A stretch of 21,189 bases of DNA from contig CAJTVF010000044.1 in NCBI GenBank assembly GCA_910579435.1, positions 1-21,189 on the forward strand, given 5' to 3'. This DNA is from an uncultured Oscillibacter sp. (lineage in GTDB: Bacteria; Bacillota; Clostridia; Oscillospirales; Oscillospiraceae). Position 1 is the stretch's first letter. Every line of letters begins with the position of its first letter. Of this stretch, positions 6,756 to 14,489 are shown piece by piece. The translations under genes and the position numbers were made by a program. The notes beneath the pieces were generated by a model. It saw only the letters and a list, made by a program, of their open reading frames with translations, ran no database searches and was not told the origin of the DNA.

Positions 6756-7258
6756 TGAAAGCGAAAAGAAGGATGCTTTTCTCCCTCCTGCTGGTGCTGA
6801 TGCTGGTCGGCGTGGCCGCCGCCATGATGGTCATTGGCCGGGGGCACACCGTCTACTTTGACAACAAGACCCTGGAGGACTACCAGGGCCAGACCTATAA
6901 GTCCTTTGAAAAGGTGGTGGTCACCGTCAAGGGCGAGGAAGTGGCCAAGCTGGCGAAGCGGGAGCGGGGCATGTCCATCTGGATCGGCCAGAATTTTAAA
7001 ATGATTCTGGAAGTCACCCGGGAGAAGGGCGGAGAGCCTGAGATCCACGAGATCGACCTGAAGCTGCCCTACAATGTGGACGGCATCGTGGTGAACCTGC
7101 CCGCCCTGCTGGCGGGTCTGCCGGAGGAGGCGTGGTTCTCCGAGTTTGTCCCCGCCGAGACGGAGGCCCCCGCAGAGGAGGTCCCCGGCGAGGGCAGCGA
7201 GTTCGACCTGGGTCTGGACGGCGAGCTGGGCCTGGAAGACGGCTTGGGCGACGTTTGA
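6755..7258 (+). CDS. Small membrane-anchored protein, DUF6672-like
   Basis: A 167-residue protein with an N-terminal hydrophobic segment (about residues 6-27, rich in L/V/M/A) after a Lys/Arg-rich start, so it is anchored with the rest outside, or secreted. The middle has a beta-rich pattern (HTVYFDNKTLED, YKSFEKVVVTVKGEEV, IWIGQNFKMILEV). The tail from about 135 is very acidic and low in complexity (EAPAEEVPGEG, LGLDGELGLEDGLG). I associate it with DUF6672, which I recall next to DUF3798/ABC transporters; no function is known to me. The start at 6755 is chosen over GTG 6752 because of spacing from AAGGAGGACG. It is the last gene of the transporter operon, followed by a hairpin, so it is likely an accessory part of the importer. 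Confidence 0.75.
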   Translation: MKAKRRMLFSLLLVLMLVGVAAAMMVIGRGHTVYFDNKTLEDYQGQTYKSFEKVVVTVKGEEVAKLAKRERGMSIWIGQNFKMILEVTREKGGEPEIHEIDLKLPYNVDGIVVNLPALLAGLPEEAWFSEFVPAETEAPAEEVPGEGSEFDLGLDGELGLEDGLGDV

Positions 7259-7282
7259 GCCCCGCAGCATTGGGAAACAATA

Positions 7283-7317
7283 GACCGCCCCGCCAAAGGC
7301 GGGGCGGTCGCTCATTT
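7283..7317 (+). terminator. Terminator of the ABC operon
   Basis: Perfect 12-bp GC-rich stem GACCGCCCCGCC (7283-7294) with GGCGGGGCGGTC (7298-7309), loop AAA, then GCTCATTT. The T-run is weak but the stem is very stable. Confidence 0.7.
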
Positions 7318-7344
7318 GACGGATTTAGTAAGGAGGAACTCCCT

Positions 7345-8802
7345 ATGGCAGTGTTATCCGGCCTGGAGCCGAAAGCGGTATTCGAATACTTTGAAAAGCT
7401 GTGCGCCGTGCCCCATGGCAGCGGCAACACTAAGCAGATTAGCGACCTGTGCGTGGGCTTCGCCAAGGAGCTGGGCCTTCGGTGGCGGCAGGACGAGGCA
7501 AACAACGTCGTCATCTGGAAGGACGCCAGCCCCGGCTGTGAGGACGCTCCCGCCGTCATCCTCCAGGGCCACATTGACATGGTATGCGTCAAAACGGAGG
7601 ACTGCGCCAAGGACATGGCGAGGGAGGGCCTGGACCTCCGCACCGACGGAGGGTGGGTCTGGGCGGAACGGACGTCCCTGGGCGGGGACAACGGCATTGC
7701 CGTGGCCATGATCCTGGCCATCCTGGCGGACGGCAGACTGCCTCATCCCCCCCTGGAGGCGGTGTTCACCGTGGACGAGGAGGTGGGCCTGGAAGGGGCC
7801 TTTGCCCTGGACTGCTCCGATTTGAAGGGCCGGAAGCTGGTGAACCTGGACTCGGAGGAGGAGGGGGTCTTCACCGTCTCCTGCGCCGGGGGGGTGCGGG
7901 TGGACTGCTTCCTGCCCGGCGTGAAGGCGCCGTTGAACGGGGAGGCGGGCTATGAGATTTCTCTGGAGGGCCTTTTGGGGGGCCACTCCGGCGCGGAGAT
8001 TCACAAGGGCCGGGCCTCCGCCAACCAGGTGATGGGCCGGGTGCTGTACAGCGCCATGGAGCGCATTCCCGGCCTGCGGCTGGCGGATATCCGGGGCGGG
8101 AAATTTGACAATGTAATCTGCTCCCGGAACCACGCCCGGGCCGCCGTCCCGGCTGACCGGGCGGAGGAGTTCGAGGACTTTATCCGGGAGTTTGACAAGG
8201 CGCTGAAAAACGAGTACGCCGGCTGTGACGGCGGCATCGCGCTGAGCTGTGAAAAGACGGCCTTGGACAAGGCGCTGTCCCCGGAGTCGACGGCGAACAT
8301 GCTCCGCACGCTGCTGGCGGTGCCCCAGGGGGTCCAGGCCATGAACGTGGACTTCCCGGGCCTGGTGCAGACCTCGCTGAACCTGGGCGTGATGGAGCTG
8401 CGGGAGGACGGGCTCTACTTCGGCGTCTCCGTCCGCTCCTGCATCGCCACCCAGAAGGATATGATCGTCCAGCGGCTGAAGGCCATCCTGGAGCTGGGCG
8501 GCGGCTCCTTCACCCTCCGGGGCAACTACCCCGGCTGGCAGTACGACCGGAATTCCGCCCTGCGGGAGGAGGTCCTGGCGGCCTACCAGGCGGTCTGCGG
8601 CAAGCAGGGGACCATCGAGGCCACCCATGGCGGCTTGGAGTGCGGCTTGTTCGTGGAGAAGCTGCCGGGACTGGACGCGGTGTCCTTCGGCCCGGAGCTC
8701 CACGACGTCCACTCCGTCAAGGAGCGGCTGAACGTGGCCTCCACCCAGCGGGTGTATGAGCTGACCCGGGAGCTGCTGAAACGGGAGAGCGCCGCCCGCT
8801 AA
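7345..8802 (+). CDS. pepD: Aminoacyl-histidine dipeptidase (PepD, peptidase family M20)
   Basis: Cytoplasmic zinc dipeptidase that cleaves Xaa-His and other dipeptides to free amino acids. The 485 residues match the usual PepD length. The start follows AAGGAGGA. Metal-site motifs are in order: GHIDMV (75-80, His76), LGGDNG (bridging Asp115), the catalytic pair DEE (144-146), NLDSEEEG (Asp169), and a C-terminal FGPELHDVHS supplying the last His. GGHSGAEIHKGRA is also typical of the family. The Gly before bridging Asp115 replaces the Ala commonly seen there, which is probably neutral. It lies between two terminators, so it is mostly a single-gene unit. No convincing own promoter was seen in the short gap upstream, so read-through from the transporter operon is possible and would tie peptide breakdown to uptake. 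Confidence 0.92.
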   Translation: MAVLSGLEPKAVFEYFEKLCAVPHGSGNTKQISDLCVGFAKELGLRWRQDEANNVVIWKDASPGCEDAPAVILQGHIDMVCVKTEDCAKDMAREGLDLRTDGGWVWAERTSLGGDNGIAVAMILAILADGRLPHPPLEAVFTVDEEVGLEGAFALDCSDLKGRKLVNLDSEEEGVFTVSCAGGVRVDCFLPGVKAPLNGEAGYEISLEGLLGGHSGAEIHKGRASANQVMGRVLYSAMERIPGLRLADIRGGKFDNVICSRNHARAAVPADRAEEFEDFIREFDKALKNEYAGCDGGIALSCEKTALDKALSPESTANMLRTLLAVPQGVQAMNVDFPGLVQTSLNLGVMELREDGLYFGVSVRSCIATQKDMIVQRLKAILELGGGSFTLRGNYPGWQYDRNSALREEVLAAYQAVCGKQGTIEATHGGLECGLFVEKLPGLDAVSFGPELHDVHSVKERLNVASTQRVYELTRELLKRESAAR

Positions 8803-8810
8803 GAAAATCA

Positions 8811-8846
8811 AAGGGCCATTCCTTGGGAATGGCCCTTGACTTTCCC
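8811..8846 (+). terminator. Terminator after pepD
   Basis: Perfect 12-bp stem AAGGGCCATTCC (8811-8822) with GGAATGGCCCTT (8826-8837), loop TTG, followed by GACTTTCCC. Confidence 0.75.
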
Positions 8847-8863
8847 GGGATAAGGTGTATCAT
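8836..8863 (+). promoter_or_regulatory. Probable promoter of the M15 peptidase gene
   Basis: TTGACT (8836-8841) and TATCAT (8858-8863) with a 16-base spacer, overlapping the end of the preceding terminator stem. The expected start site is about 20-25 bases before the GTG start. Confidence 0.5.
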
Positions 8864-8892
8864 TTCAGTAGAGTTCACTTGTATGAAGCGGG

Positions 8893-10860
8893 GTGTGGAT
8901 CACGAGACGGTATCGGTATCAACGGAGATATAGGAGCCGGAGGACCCGGGTCCAGACCCGGCGGCTGGTCAGGGCCTGGACGGCTGGGATTGTCGCCGGG
9001 CTGGCGCTGCTGGCGGCGGGGGGCCTCTTCTTCCTGGGCGGCGGGAGGCCCGTCTTTGAGAAGGGAGACCTGCTGGTCTGCGTCAATGGGGACGGGCGCG
9101 TGGAGTTCTATTGGCCCGAGGCCGCCGGCGCCCCGGCTCTGTACCGGGTGGAGTTTACCTGCGGCACGGAGCAGGCGACGCGCATTTCCCCCGAACCCTC
9201 CTTCGGCGTTTCCGACGTCCTGGCGGGGGAGAAGCTGGAAATCCGGGTCTGGGCCGTGACCGACGGGACAAGCATCTTCGGCAAACCCAAAGAGGTCAAA
9301 AGCTGGAAGTGCTTCCACGCGAGGCTGACCCTGCCCGAAAACCTGGAGGCCCCGGAGGTCACCGGGACCCTGGAGGACGGCGCGGCCTCCCTCCGCTGGA
9401 CGGGAGAGGGGGACGTCTACGAGGTGTTCCGAAACTATGAGGCGTTCAGCGTCTTTGCAGGCGGGACCAGGGAGCGGGAGATGACCGTCCCCCTGAAGGA
9501 AGGGGATCTGGGCCCGCAGGGGTTTACCGTCCGGGCGGGCTGGAAAAAGTGGGGCTTCATCCTCTGCGGCCCCGCCGCGTCTCCGGCGGAGTCCGGGGGA
9601 GAGGCGCTGCCCAGCGGGGGAAAGCTGTCCCTTACATACCGGGAGACCGGCCCCCGGCTGTGCGCTCTGGAGTGGGAGGGCGTCCAGTGCCATCACTTTG
9701 AGGTGCAGCGCTGGGCTGGGGAGGCGTGGCAGACCGCCGCCCGCCTCACGCCGGAGGAGCATCTGCGCTATGACACAGGACGGCTGGGCTCCGGCTCCTG
9801 GAACCGCTTCCGCGTTGCCGCCGTGAACGGGGACGGAGCGGAGCTCCAGGCGGAGGAGGTCTCCTTCTGGGCCGCGGTCTCCCCCCTGTACAGCACGGTT
9901 TGGCCCATTCAGAGCCTGACGCTCCAGGAAGACCCCGGCAAGGGAGCCCGCCTGGGCTCCATCCCCGGCGGGACGGCCCTCTGCGTTCTGGAGGAGGAGG
10001 GGGACTGGTTCCGGGTCCGCTATGGGGAGGAGTACGGCTGGGTGGACAGCCGCTTCTGCATGATCAACCTGCCGGAATACGTAGGGGATCACTGCGCCTA
10101 TGACATCACCAACAGCTATGACTCCCTCTTTGCCGTCCACGGCTCCCCCATCCGGGAGGTTACCCATCAGGTACTCCCGGGCTATGAGGACGTGCGCCTG
10201 GCGGACGGGACCTTCCTGGTGCCGTATTTGTACCCCTGCGCGAAAAAGCTGCTCACCGCCGCCCAGGCGGCGGAGGCCGACGGCCTCCGGCTGAAAATTT
10301 ACGAGGCATTCCGCCCCCAGCGGGCCACCCGCTTTTCCTATGACGTTACGGAGAAGCAGCTGAACGACCCCGCCCGGACGGAGGACGGCGGGCAGGTGGG
10401 CATGACCCTCTCCAGGCTGATGACGGACAACGGCCGGTTTCACCTGGGCAGCTTCCTGGCTCGGACCATCTCCACCCACAACCGGGGCATCGCCCTGGAT
10501 CTGACGCTGGAGAAGCCGGACGGCGGCGGAGAGCTGGAGATGCAGAGCGGGATGCACGATCTGAGCTGGTACTCCGAGACGTACCGGAACAACCTGAACG
10601 CCAAGCTGCTGGAGGGCTACATGACCGCCGCGGGGATGAACGGCCTCAGCTCGGAGTGGTGGCACTTCCAGGACGACAGCACCCGGAAAGCCATCGGCTT
10701 GAACAGCTCCCTGGAAAAAGGCGTCAGCCCCGAGGGCTGGACCCAGGACGACGGCGGCTGGCGCTATCGGAACGCCGATGGGAGCTTTGCCCAAAATACC
10801 GCCCTTACGATTGGCGGCAGGGCCTATACCTTTGACAAAGAGGGCTATGCGGCGGGATGA
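8893..10860 (+). CDS. Membrane-anchored M15 (VanX/VanY-like) peptidase with SH3 and wall-binding parts
   Basis: A 655-residue surface protein, probably a D-Ala-D-Ala dipeptidase/carboxypeptidase acting on wall peptides. The GTG start at 8893 is the first usable one after an in-frame stop at 8884; its ribosome site (GAAGCGG) is weak. An Arg-rich cytoplasmic tail precedes one membrane segment (about residues 28-48). The outer part has beta-rich, fibronectin-like stretches (about 55-320), an SH3-like region (about 337-395, ending YGEEYGWVDSRF), then the catalytic domain: EAFRPQ (471-476), STHNRGIALDL with metal ligands His529 and Asp536, and EWWHF (588-592) with catalytic Glu588 and metal ligand His591. 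The end (GGWRYRNADGS...YTFDKEGYA) resembles one choline/wall-binding repeat. All M15 key residues are present. VanX-like or VanY-like specificity cannot be decided; resistance is not implied. Confidence 0.8.
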   Translation: MWITRRYRYQRRYRSRRTRVQTRRLVRAWTAGIVAGLALLAAGGLFFLGGGRPVFEKGDLLVCVNGDGRVEFYWPEAAGAPALYRVEFTCGTEQATRISPEPSFGVSDVLAGEKLEIRVWAVTDGTSIFGKPKEVKSWKCFHARLTLPENLEAPEVTGTLEDGAASLRWTGEGDVYEVFRNYEAFSVFAGGTREREMTVPLKEGDLGPQGFTVRAGWKKWGFILCGPAASPAESGGEALPSGGKLSLTYRETGPRLCALEWEGVQCHHFEVQRWAGEAWQTAARLTPEEHLRYDTGRLGSGSWNRFRVAAVNGDGAELQAEEVSFWAAVSPLYSTVWPIQSLTLQEDPGKGARLGSIPGGTALCVLEEEGDWFRVRYGEEYGWVDSRFCMINLPEYVGDHCAYDITNSYDSLFAVHGSPIREVTHQVLPGYEDVRLADGTFLVPYLYPCAKKLLTAAQAAEADGLRLKIYEAFRPQRATRFSYDVTEKQLNDPARTEDGGQVGMTLSRLMTDNGRFHLGSFLARTISTHNRGIALDLTLEKPDGGGELEMQSGMHDLSWYSETYRNNLNAKLLEGYMTAAGMNGLSSEWWHFQDDSTRKAIGLNSSLEKGVSPEGWTQDDGGWRYRNADGSFAQNTALTIGGRAYTFDKEGYAAG

Positions 10861-10875
10861 CGGCGGGCCTTTTTG

Positions 10876-10918
10876 AAAACGGACCGGATAAGCAATTGTC
10901 CGGCCCGTTTTATTTTTT
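10876..10918 (+). terminator. Terminator after the M15 peptidase gene
   Basis: A 13-bp stem with one mismatch, AAAACGGACCGGA (10876-10888) with TCCGGCCCGTTTT (10899-10911), followed by ATTTTTT. A strong intrinsic terminator. Confidence 0.85.
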
Positions 10919-10998
10919 GGAAAACTGCCCATATGTCCTTTTCCGGCAGGCTCCGGATGGGATATAGTGTATCCATCATCGATAAAGGAGTGGGCCCC

Positions 10999-11850
10999 AT
11001 GAAAAAAGCCGAACGCGCATACGCTTCCCTGAGGGAGCGGGTCAGGACGGAATGGGTTCTGTATCTGCTGGCCTTCGTCTTCATCCTCATCGCGGACTCC
11101 ATCGGACAGATCAAAATTCCCGTCTGGAAGGGCACCTTCATCATCTTTCCCATTTTCTACGCCCTGTTCCTGGGCGTCCTCACCGGCCCCAACGTGCTGA
11201 AGATCCTGGACGACAAAAAGGTCAAGGCTGCCTCCGGCCTGGTGGGCGTGGCGATTCTCCCCTTTGTGGCGAAGCTGGGCATCAACGCCGGGGCCAACAT
11301 CTCCATCGTCATCTCCGCCGGGCCCGCCCTGCTGCTCCAGGAGTTTGGAAACCTCTGCACCATCTTCCTGGCCATGCCCATCGCCCTGATGCTGGGCCTC
11401 AAGCGGGAGGCCATCGGCGCCGCCCACTCCATCAACCGGGAGACGAACCTGGCCCTGATGCAGGACATGTTCGGCGCGGACTCCCCGGAGGCCCAGGGCA
11501 GCCTCTCCGTGTACATCGTCGGCGGCATGGTGGGCACCATCTACTTCGGCTTCATGGCCTCCATGGCGGCGGCCACCGGGCTGTTCCACCCCTATGCCCT
11601 GGGCATGGCCTCCGGCGTGGGCGCGGGCATCCTGATGAGCTCCGCCGTGGCGGCGCTGTCCGAGGTCATGCCCGCCTACGCCGACCAGATCGCCGCCATG
11701 GCCTCCGCCAGCGAGACCATTTCCGGCATCGACGGCATCTACATGGCGATTTTCCTGGGCGTGCCTCTGTGCAACTTCCTGTACCGCAAGCTGGAGCCCA
11801 CCCTTGGCCGCCTGACGAAATCCGGCCGGGAACTGGCCGGGAAGAACTGA
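10999..11850 (+). CDS. DUF3100-like multi-spanning membrane protein
   Basis: A 283-residue integral membrane protein. The start follows AAAGGAG with 8-base spacing. After a charged N-terminus (about 20 residues) come repeated hydrophobic segments: LYLLAFVFILIADSIG, FIIFPIFYALFLGVLTG, a Gly/Ala-rich middle (VGVAILPFVAKLGINAGAN), LCTIFLAMPIALMLGL, and two late segments (YIVGGMVGTIYFGFMASMAA and MAIFLGVPLCNFLY). I recognise it as resembling DUF3100, a transporter-like family of unknown substrate. A possible -10, TATAGT (10963-10968), lies upstream with a poor -35. The damaged amidohydrolase starts 13 bases after its stop, so the two probably formed an operon for import and hydrolysis of one compound. 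That pairing is inference. Confidence 0.75.
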   Translation: MKKAERAYASLRERVRTEWVLYLLAFVFILIADSIGQIKIPVWKGTFIIFPIFYALFLGVLTGPNVLKILDDKKVKAASGLVGVAILPFVAKLGINAGANISIVISAGPALLLQEFGNLCTIFLAMPIALMLGLKREAIGAAHSINRETNLALMQDMFGADSPEAQGSLSVYIVGGMVGTIYFGFMASMAAATGLFHPYALGMASGVGAGILMSSAVAALSEVMPAYADQIAAMASASETISGIDGIYMAIFLGVPLCNFLYRKLEPTLGRLTKSGRELAGKN

Positions 11851-11863
11851 GGAGGAGAGCGCA

Positions 11864-12609
11864 ATGACGATTAAGAGCTGCTTCGGGCGGTGCTGGAAGC
11901 GGCGGCGGCGGACGGCGTGCCTGTGGAGACCCATATGAACGAGTACGCCAGCGAGGTGACGGATTTCATCGAGCGGTACGGCAAGCGCCCCTTCGTCTGG
12001 CTGGAGGAGGAGGGCCTTTTACAGGCCCCCATGACCGCTCCCCACTGCATTTTCCTCAGCCAGGAGGAAATTGAAATCATGGCCCGGCGGCGGGTGCGGG
12101 TCGCACACTGTCCCTTCTCCAACTGCGGAAAGGGTGTGCCGCCCACGCCCCAGCTTCTGGCTGCCGGGGTCCCTGTGGGCTTGGGGAGCGACGGCTCCGC
12201 CCACGGCGGGCTGGACCTCTTCCGGGAGATGCGGCTGTTCCGGGGTGTGATGAACGTCACCCGGGGCGTGGGGACGGCGGATTCCTCCATTATGCCCGCC
12301 GAGACCCTGCTGGCCATGGCTGCCCGGGGCGGCGGGGCGGCGCTGATGGAGCCGGGCCTAGGCGTCATCGAAAAGGGCGCCCCTGCGGACCTCATCGCCC
12401 TGGACACCGGCGCGCCCCACCTCTGGCCTACGCAGAACCTGGTCCACACCCTGGTGGAGAGCGCCAGCGGCGCCGACGTGCGGCACTCCATCGTAAACGG
12501 AAGGCTGCTGATGCGCGACCGGGAGCTGCTGACCATCGACCGGGAGCGGGTCCGCCGGGAAGCGGAGCGGCTGTTTGAAAAACAGCCTTGGCTTCGGAGC
12601 TGGAAGTAA
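11864..12609 (+). pseudogene. Amidohydrolase/deaminase (SsnA/MtaD-like), 5' part deleted
   Basis: Remnant of a metal-dependent amidohydrolase. An intact start (GGAGGAGAG, then ATG at 11864, reading M-T-I-K) is followed after about 10 bases by a different frame, open from GAG 11875 to the stop at 12609. TAA at 11872-11874 immediately precedes that frame. The downstream part, about 244 residues, is good family sequence: VETHMNE (His ligand), APHCIFLSQEE (His ligand), VAHCPFSN, and LGSDGSAHGG (catalytic Asp), with the usual C-terminal NLVHTLVES / VNGRLL end. About 200 N-terminal residues, including the first HxH metal site, are missing. The simplest reading is an internal deletion that also shifted the frame. 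A GTG at 11890 could start a 239-residue protein, but without HxH it would not be an active enzyme. Family members are usually about 430-450 residues. Confidence 0.8.
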
Positions 12610-12618
12610 AAAATGACC

Positions 12619-12659
12619 TTGTGCGCCTCTTGCCGCCGTGTTATCATGGCGGTAAGAGG
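12619..12659 (+). promoter_or_regulatory. Promoter of the Crp/Fnr gene with inverted repeat over the -10
   Basis: TTGTGC (12619-12624) and TATCAT (12642-12647) with a 17-base spacer. CCTCTTGCCGCC (12626-12637) and GGCGGTAAGAGG (12648-12659) form a 12-bp inverted repeat with one G-T-type mismatch, placing the -10 in its 10-base centre. This is a likely operator, perhaps for self-control by the regulator; that is inference. Confidence 0.55.
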
Positions 12660-12693
12660 TGTTTTCACACGTCAACCGGAACGGAGGTGCCCT

Positions 12694-13413
12694 ATGCGTT
12701 ACAGTGAACTGCTGGAGCTGGCCCCAGGCCTGGGGGAGTTCACCCGGCAGATCCCGGAGGAGCTGGACGGCGGCTTTCAGCTCAGGACCTACCCCGCCCA
12801 TACGCTCATCCACCAAAAGGACAGCTCCCTGGAGCGCATCGGCATTCTGCTCCAGGGGACCTTCCGGGTGGTCAACGAGTTTGAGAATGGAAATGTGTTC
12901 ATGATCGAGATGAACGAGGCGGTGTCCTTCATCGGGGAGGTGACGCTGCTGGCCGGGGCGGCCACCACCTCCGTGACCATCGAGACGGTAACGGACTGCC
13001 TGGTGGCGTCTCTGCCGGTGGAGACCTTCGACGAGTGGCTGCGGCGGGATATCGGACTTCTCCGGGCGGTCAGCCGCCATGTGGCCGCCAAGCTGTACTG
13101 CTCCAGCTACAGCAGGGGAGAGCGGCTGTTTTACTCCGCCAAGTATGTGCTGCTGAAGTACCTGGTCCGCCAGGCGGAGGAGCAGGGCGTCCGTCCCGCC
13201 GGGCAGGTGGTGCTGAGCAAGACCCGCCGCCAGATCAGCGAGGAGGTGGGACTGACGGAGAAGACCATCAACCGCACGCTTGCCCAGCTGGTCAAGGACG
13301 GCGTGCTTTCCATCCAGCGGGGCAAGGCGGCCTTCAGCGCCGAGCAGTATCACCGGGCCCAGCGGGAGCTGCGGGTCTACATGTCCCAGAGCCGGAATGG
13401 AGCGTATACCTGA
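12694..13413 (+). CDS. Crp/Fnr-family transcriptional regulator
   Basis: A 239-residue cytoplasmic regulator. The ATG at 12694 follows GGAGG, so the longer frame from 12613 is rejected. The N-terminal half is a cyclic-nucleotide-binding-type beta-barrel (GILLQGTFRVVNEFENGNVF, SFIGEVTLL), then a long helix, then a winged helix-turn-helix from about residue 175 (SKTRRQISEEVGLTEKTINRTL). The N-terminal Cys cluster of oxygen-sensing Fnr is absent, so the effector is not an Fnr-type iron-sulfur cluster; the usual cAMP phosphate-binding Arg-Ala motif is also not evident. It has its own promoter with a possible operator. Targets are unknown; it lies downstream of the damaged amidohydrolase and convergent to the porB end. 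Confidence 0.87.
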   Translation: MRYSELLELAPGLGEFTRQIPEELDGGFQLRTYPAHTLIHQKDSSLERIGILLQGTFRVVNEFENGNVFMIEMNEAVSFIGEVTLLAGAATTSVTIETVTDCLVASLPVETFDEWLRRDIGLLRAVSRHVAAKLYCSSYSRGERLFYSAKYVLLKYLVRQAEEQGVRPAGQVVLSKTRRQISEEVGLTEKTINRTLAQLVKDGVLSIQRGKAAFSAEQYHRAQRELRVYMSQSRNGAYT

Positions 13414-13467
13414 GATGAGGTTTGGAAAGGTCCGCTGAGACGGGAAAGCTCTGAGAACGGACCTGCA

Positions 13468-13509
13468 AAAGCCCAGGGAGGCCGCCTTACGACGGCCTCC
13501 CTGGGCTTT
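13468..13509. terminator. Bidirectional terminator between the Crp/Fnr gene and porB
   Basis: Perfect 17-bp stem AAAGCCCAGGGAGGCCG (13468-13484) with CGGCCTCCCTGGGCTTT (13493-13509), loop of 8. A/T ends on both sides let it serve both convergent genes. Confidence 0.85.
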
Positions 13510-13540
13510 GGAGAGTGTATATAGCAGGTAAGCGAAACGC

Positions 13541-14473
13541 TTACAGCTCGCAGAGTTTCAGAAGTTCCTCCCAGTTGCGGTCGACTTCCTTCTGGGTCTC
13601 CTCGATCATCCACTCGTTGCCGGGCTTGAACATATGGGCAAACCGGCCCTGGGCCTTGAGGTATTCCTCCACCGGCAGCTTGTTCTTGGGCTTGTAGCTG
13701 AGGATGTACTTGCCCTCGACTACTTCATACAGCGGCCATACGCAGGTCTCGACGGCCAGCTTCGTGATCTCCATCATCTTCTCGCTGGGATACCGCCAGC
13801 CTCTCGGGCAGGGGGCCATGACGTTCAAGAACGCCGCGCCGGGGGTGTAGATGGCCTTGTGGGACTTCTCCGTAATGTCCTTGAAGTTCCCGATAAAGGT
13901 GGTCTGGGCCACGTACGGAATCCCATGGGCCACCATAATCTTCGTCAGGTTCTTCTTGCTCTGGGGTTTGCCGGGGACCACCTTGCCCACAGGGGTGGTG
14001 GTGGTGTCGGCGAAGTGGGGCGTGGAGCTGGAGCGCTGGATGCCAGTGTTCATGTAGGCTTCGTTGTCATAGCAGACATACACCATGTCATGTCCCCGCT
14101 CCATGGCGCCGGACAGGCTCTGGAAGCCGATATCGTATGTACCGCCGTCCCCGCCGAAGGCGATGAACTTATAAGTCGCGTCAATTTTGCCCCGCTTTTT
14201 CATCGCGTGGTAAGCGGTTTCCACGCCGGAGAGAGTCGCCGCGGCGTTCTCGAAGGCGTTGTGAATGAAGCTGTCCTTATAGGACGTATAGGGATACATG
14301 AAGGAGGAAACCTCCAGGCAGCAGGTGGCGGAGCAGACCACCGCGTGGTCCTCCGGCTCCATGGCCCGGAGCACGGTGCGGACAGCAATGGGGCAGCCGC
14401 AGCCCGCGCACATTCTGTGACCGCCGGTAAAGCGGTCCTCTTTCATGACATTTTCTTTCAGATTATAGGCCAT
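13541..14473 (-). CDS. porB: 2-oxoacid:ferredoxin oxidoreductase, beta subunit
   Basis: A 310-residue thiamine-diphosphate-binding subunit of pyruvate (or 2-oxobutyrate):ferredoxin oxidoreductase. The complex decarboxylates a 2-oxoacid with CoA, giving acyl-CoA, CO2 and reduced ferredoxin in the cytoplasm. The start at 14473 follows AGGAGGG; upstream frame extension is rejected. Cluster ligands are seen in CAGCGCP (Cys22, Cys25), CSATCC and CPRGW. The cofactor motif is FGGDGGTYDIGFQSL followed by YDNEAYMNTG. It is the last gene of porGDAB, 16 bases after porA, ending at the bidirectional terminator. Length and motifs are normal. Confidence 0.93.
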   Translation of the reverse strand: MAYNLKENVMKEDRFTGGHRMCAGCGCPIAVRTVLRAMEPEDHAVVCSATCCLEVSSFMYPYTSYKDSFIHNAFENAAATLSGVETAYHAMKKRGKIDATYKFIAFGGDGGTYDIGFQSLSGAMERGHDMVYVCYDNEAYMNTGIQRSSSTPHFADTTTTPVGKVVPGKPQSKKNLTKIMVAHGIPYVAQTTFIGNFKDITEKSHKAIYTPGAAFLNVMAPCPRGWRYPSEKMMEITKLAVETCVWPLYEVVEGKYILSYKPKNKLPVEEYLKAQGRFAHMFKPGNEWMIEETQKEVDRNWEELLKLCEL

Positions 14474-14489
14474 TTTGACTGTTCCCTCC

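Noticed and set aside
8875..11934. A 1019-residue open frame on the minus strand
   Set aside because: It lies antisense to three well-supported genes, has low-complexity Gly/His/Gln/Asp-rich translation typical of high-GC antisense frames, and crosses two terminators and a promoter.
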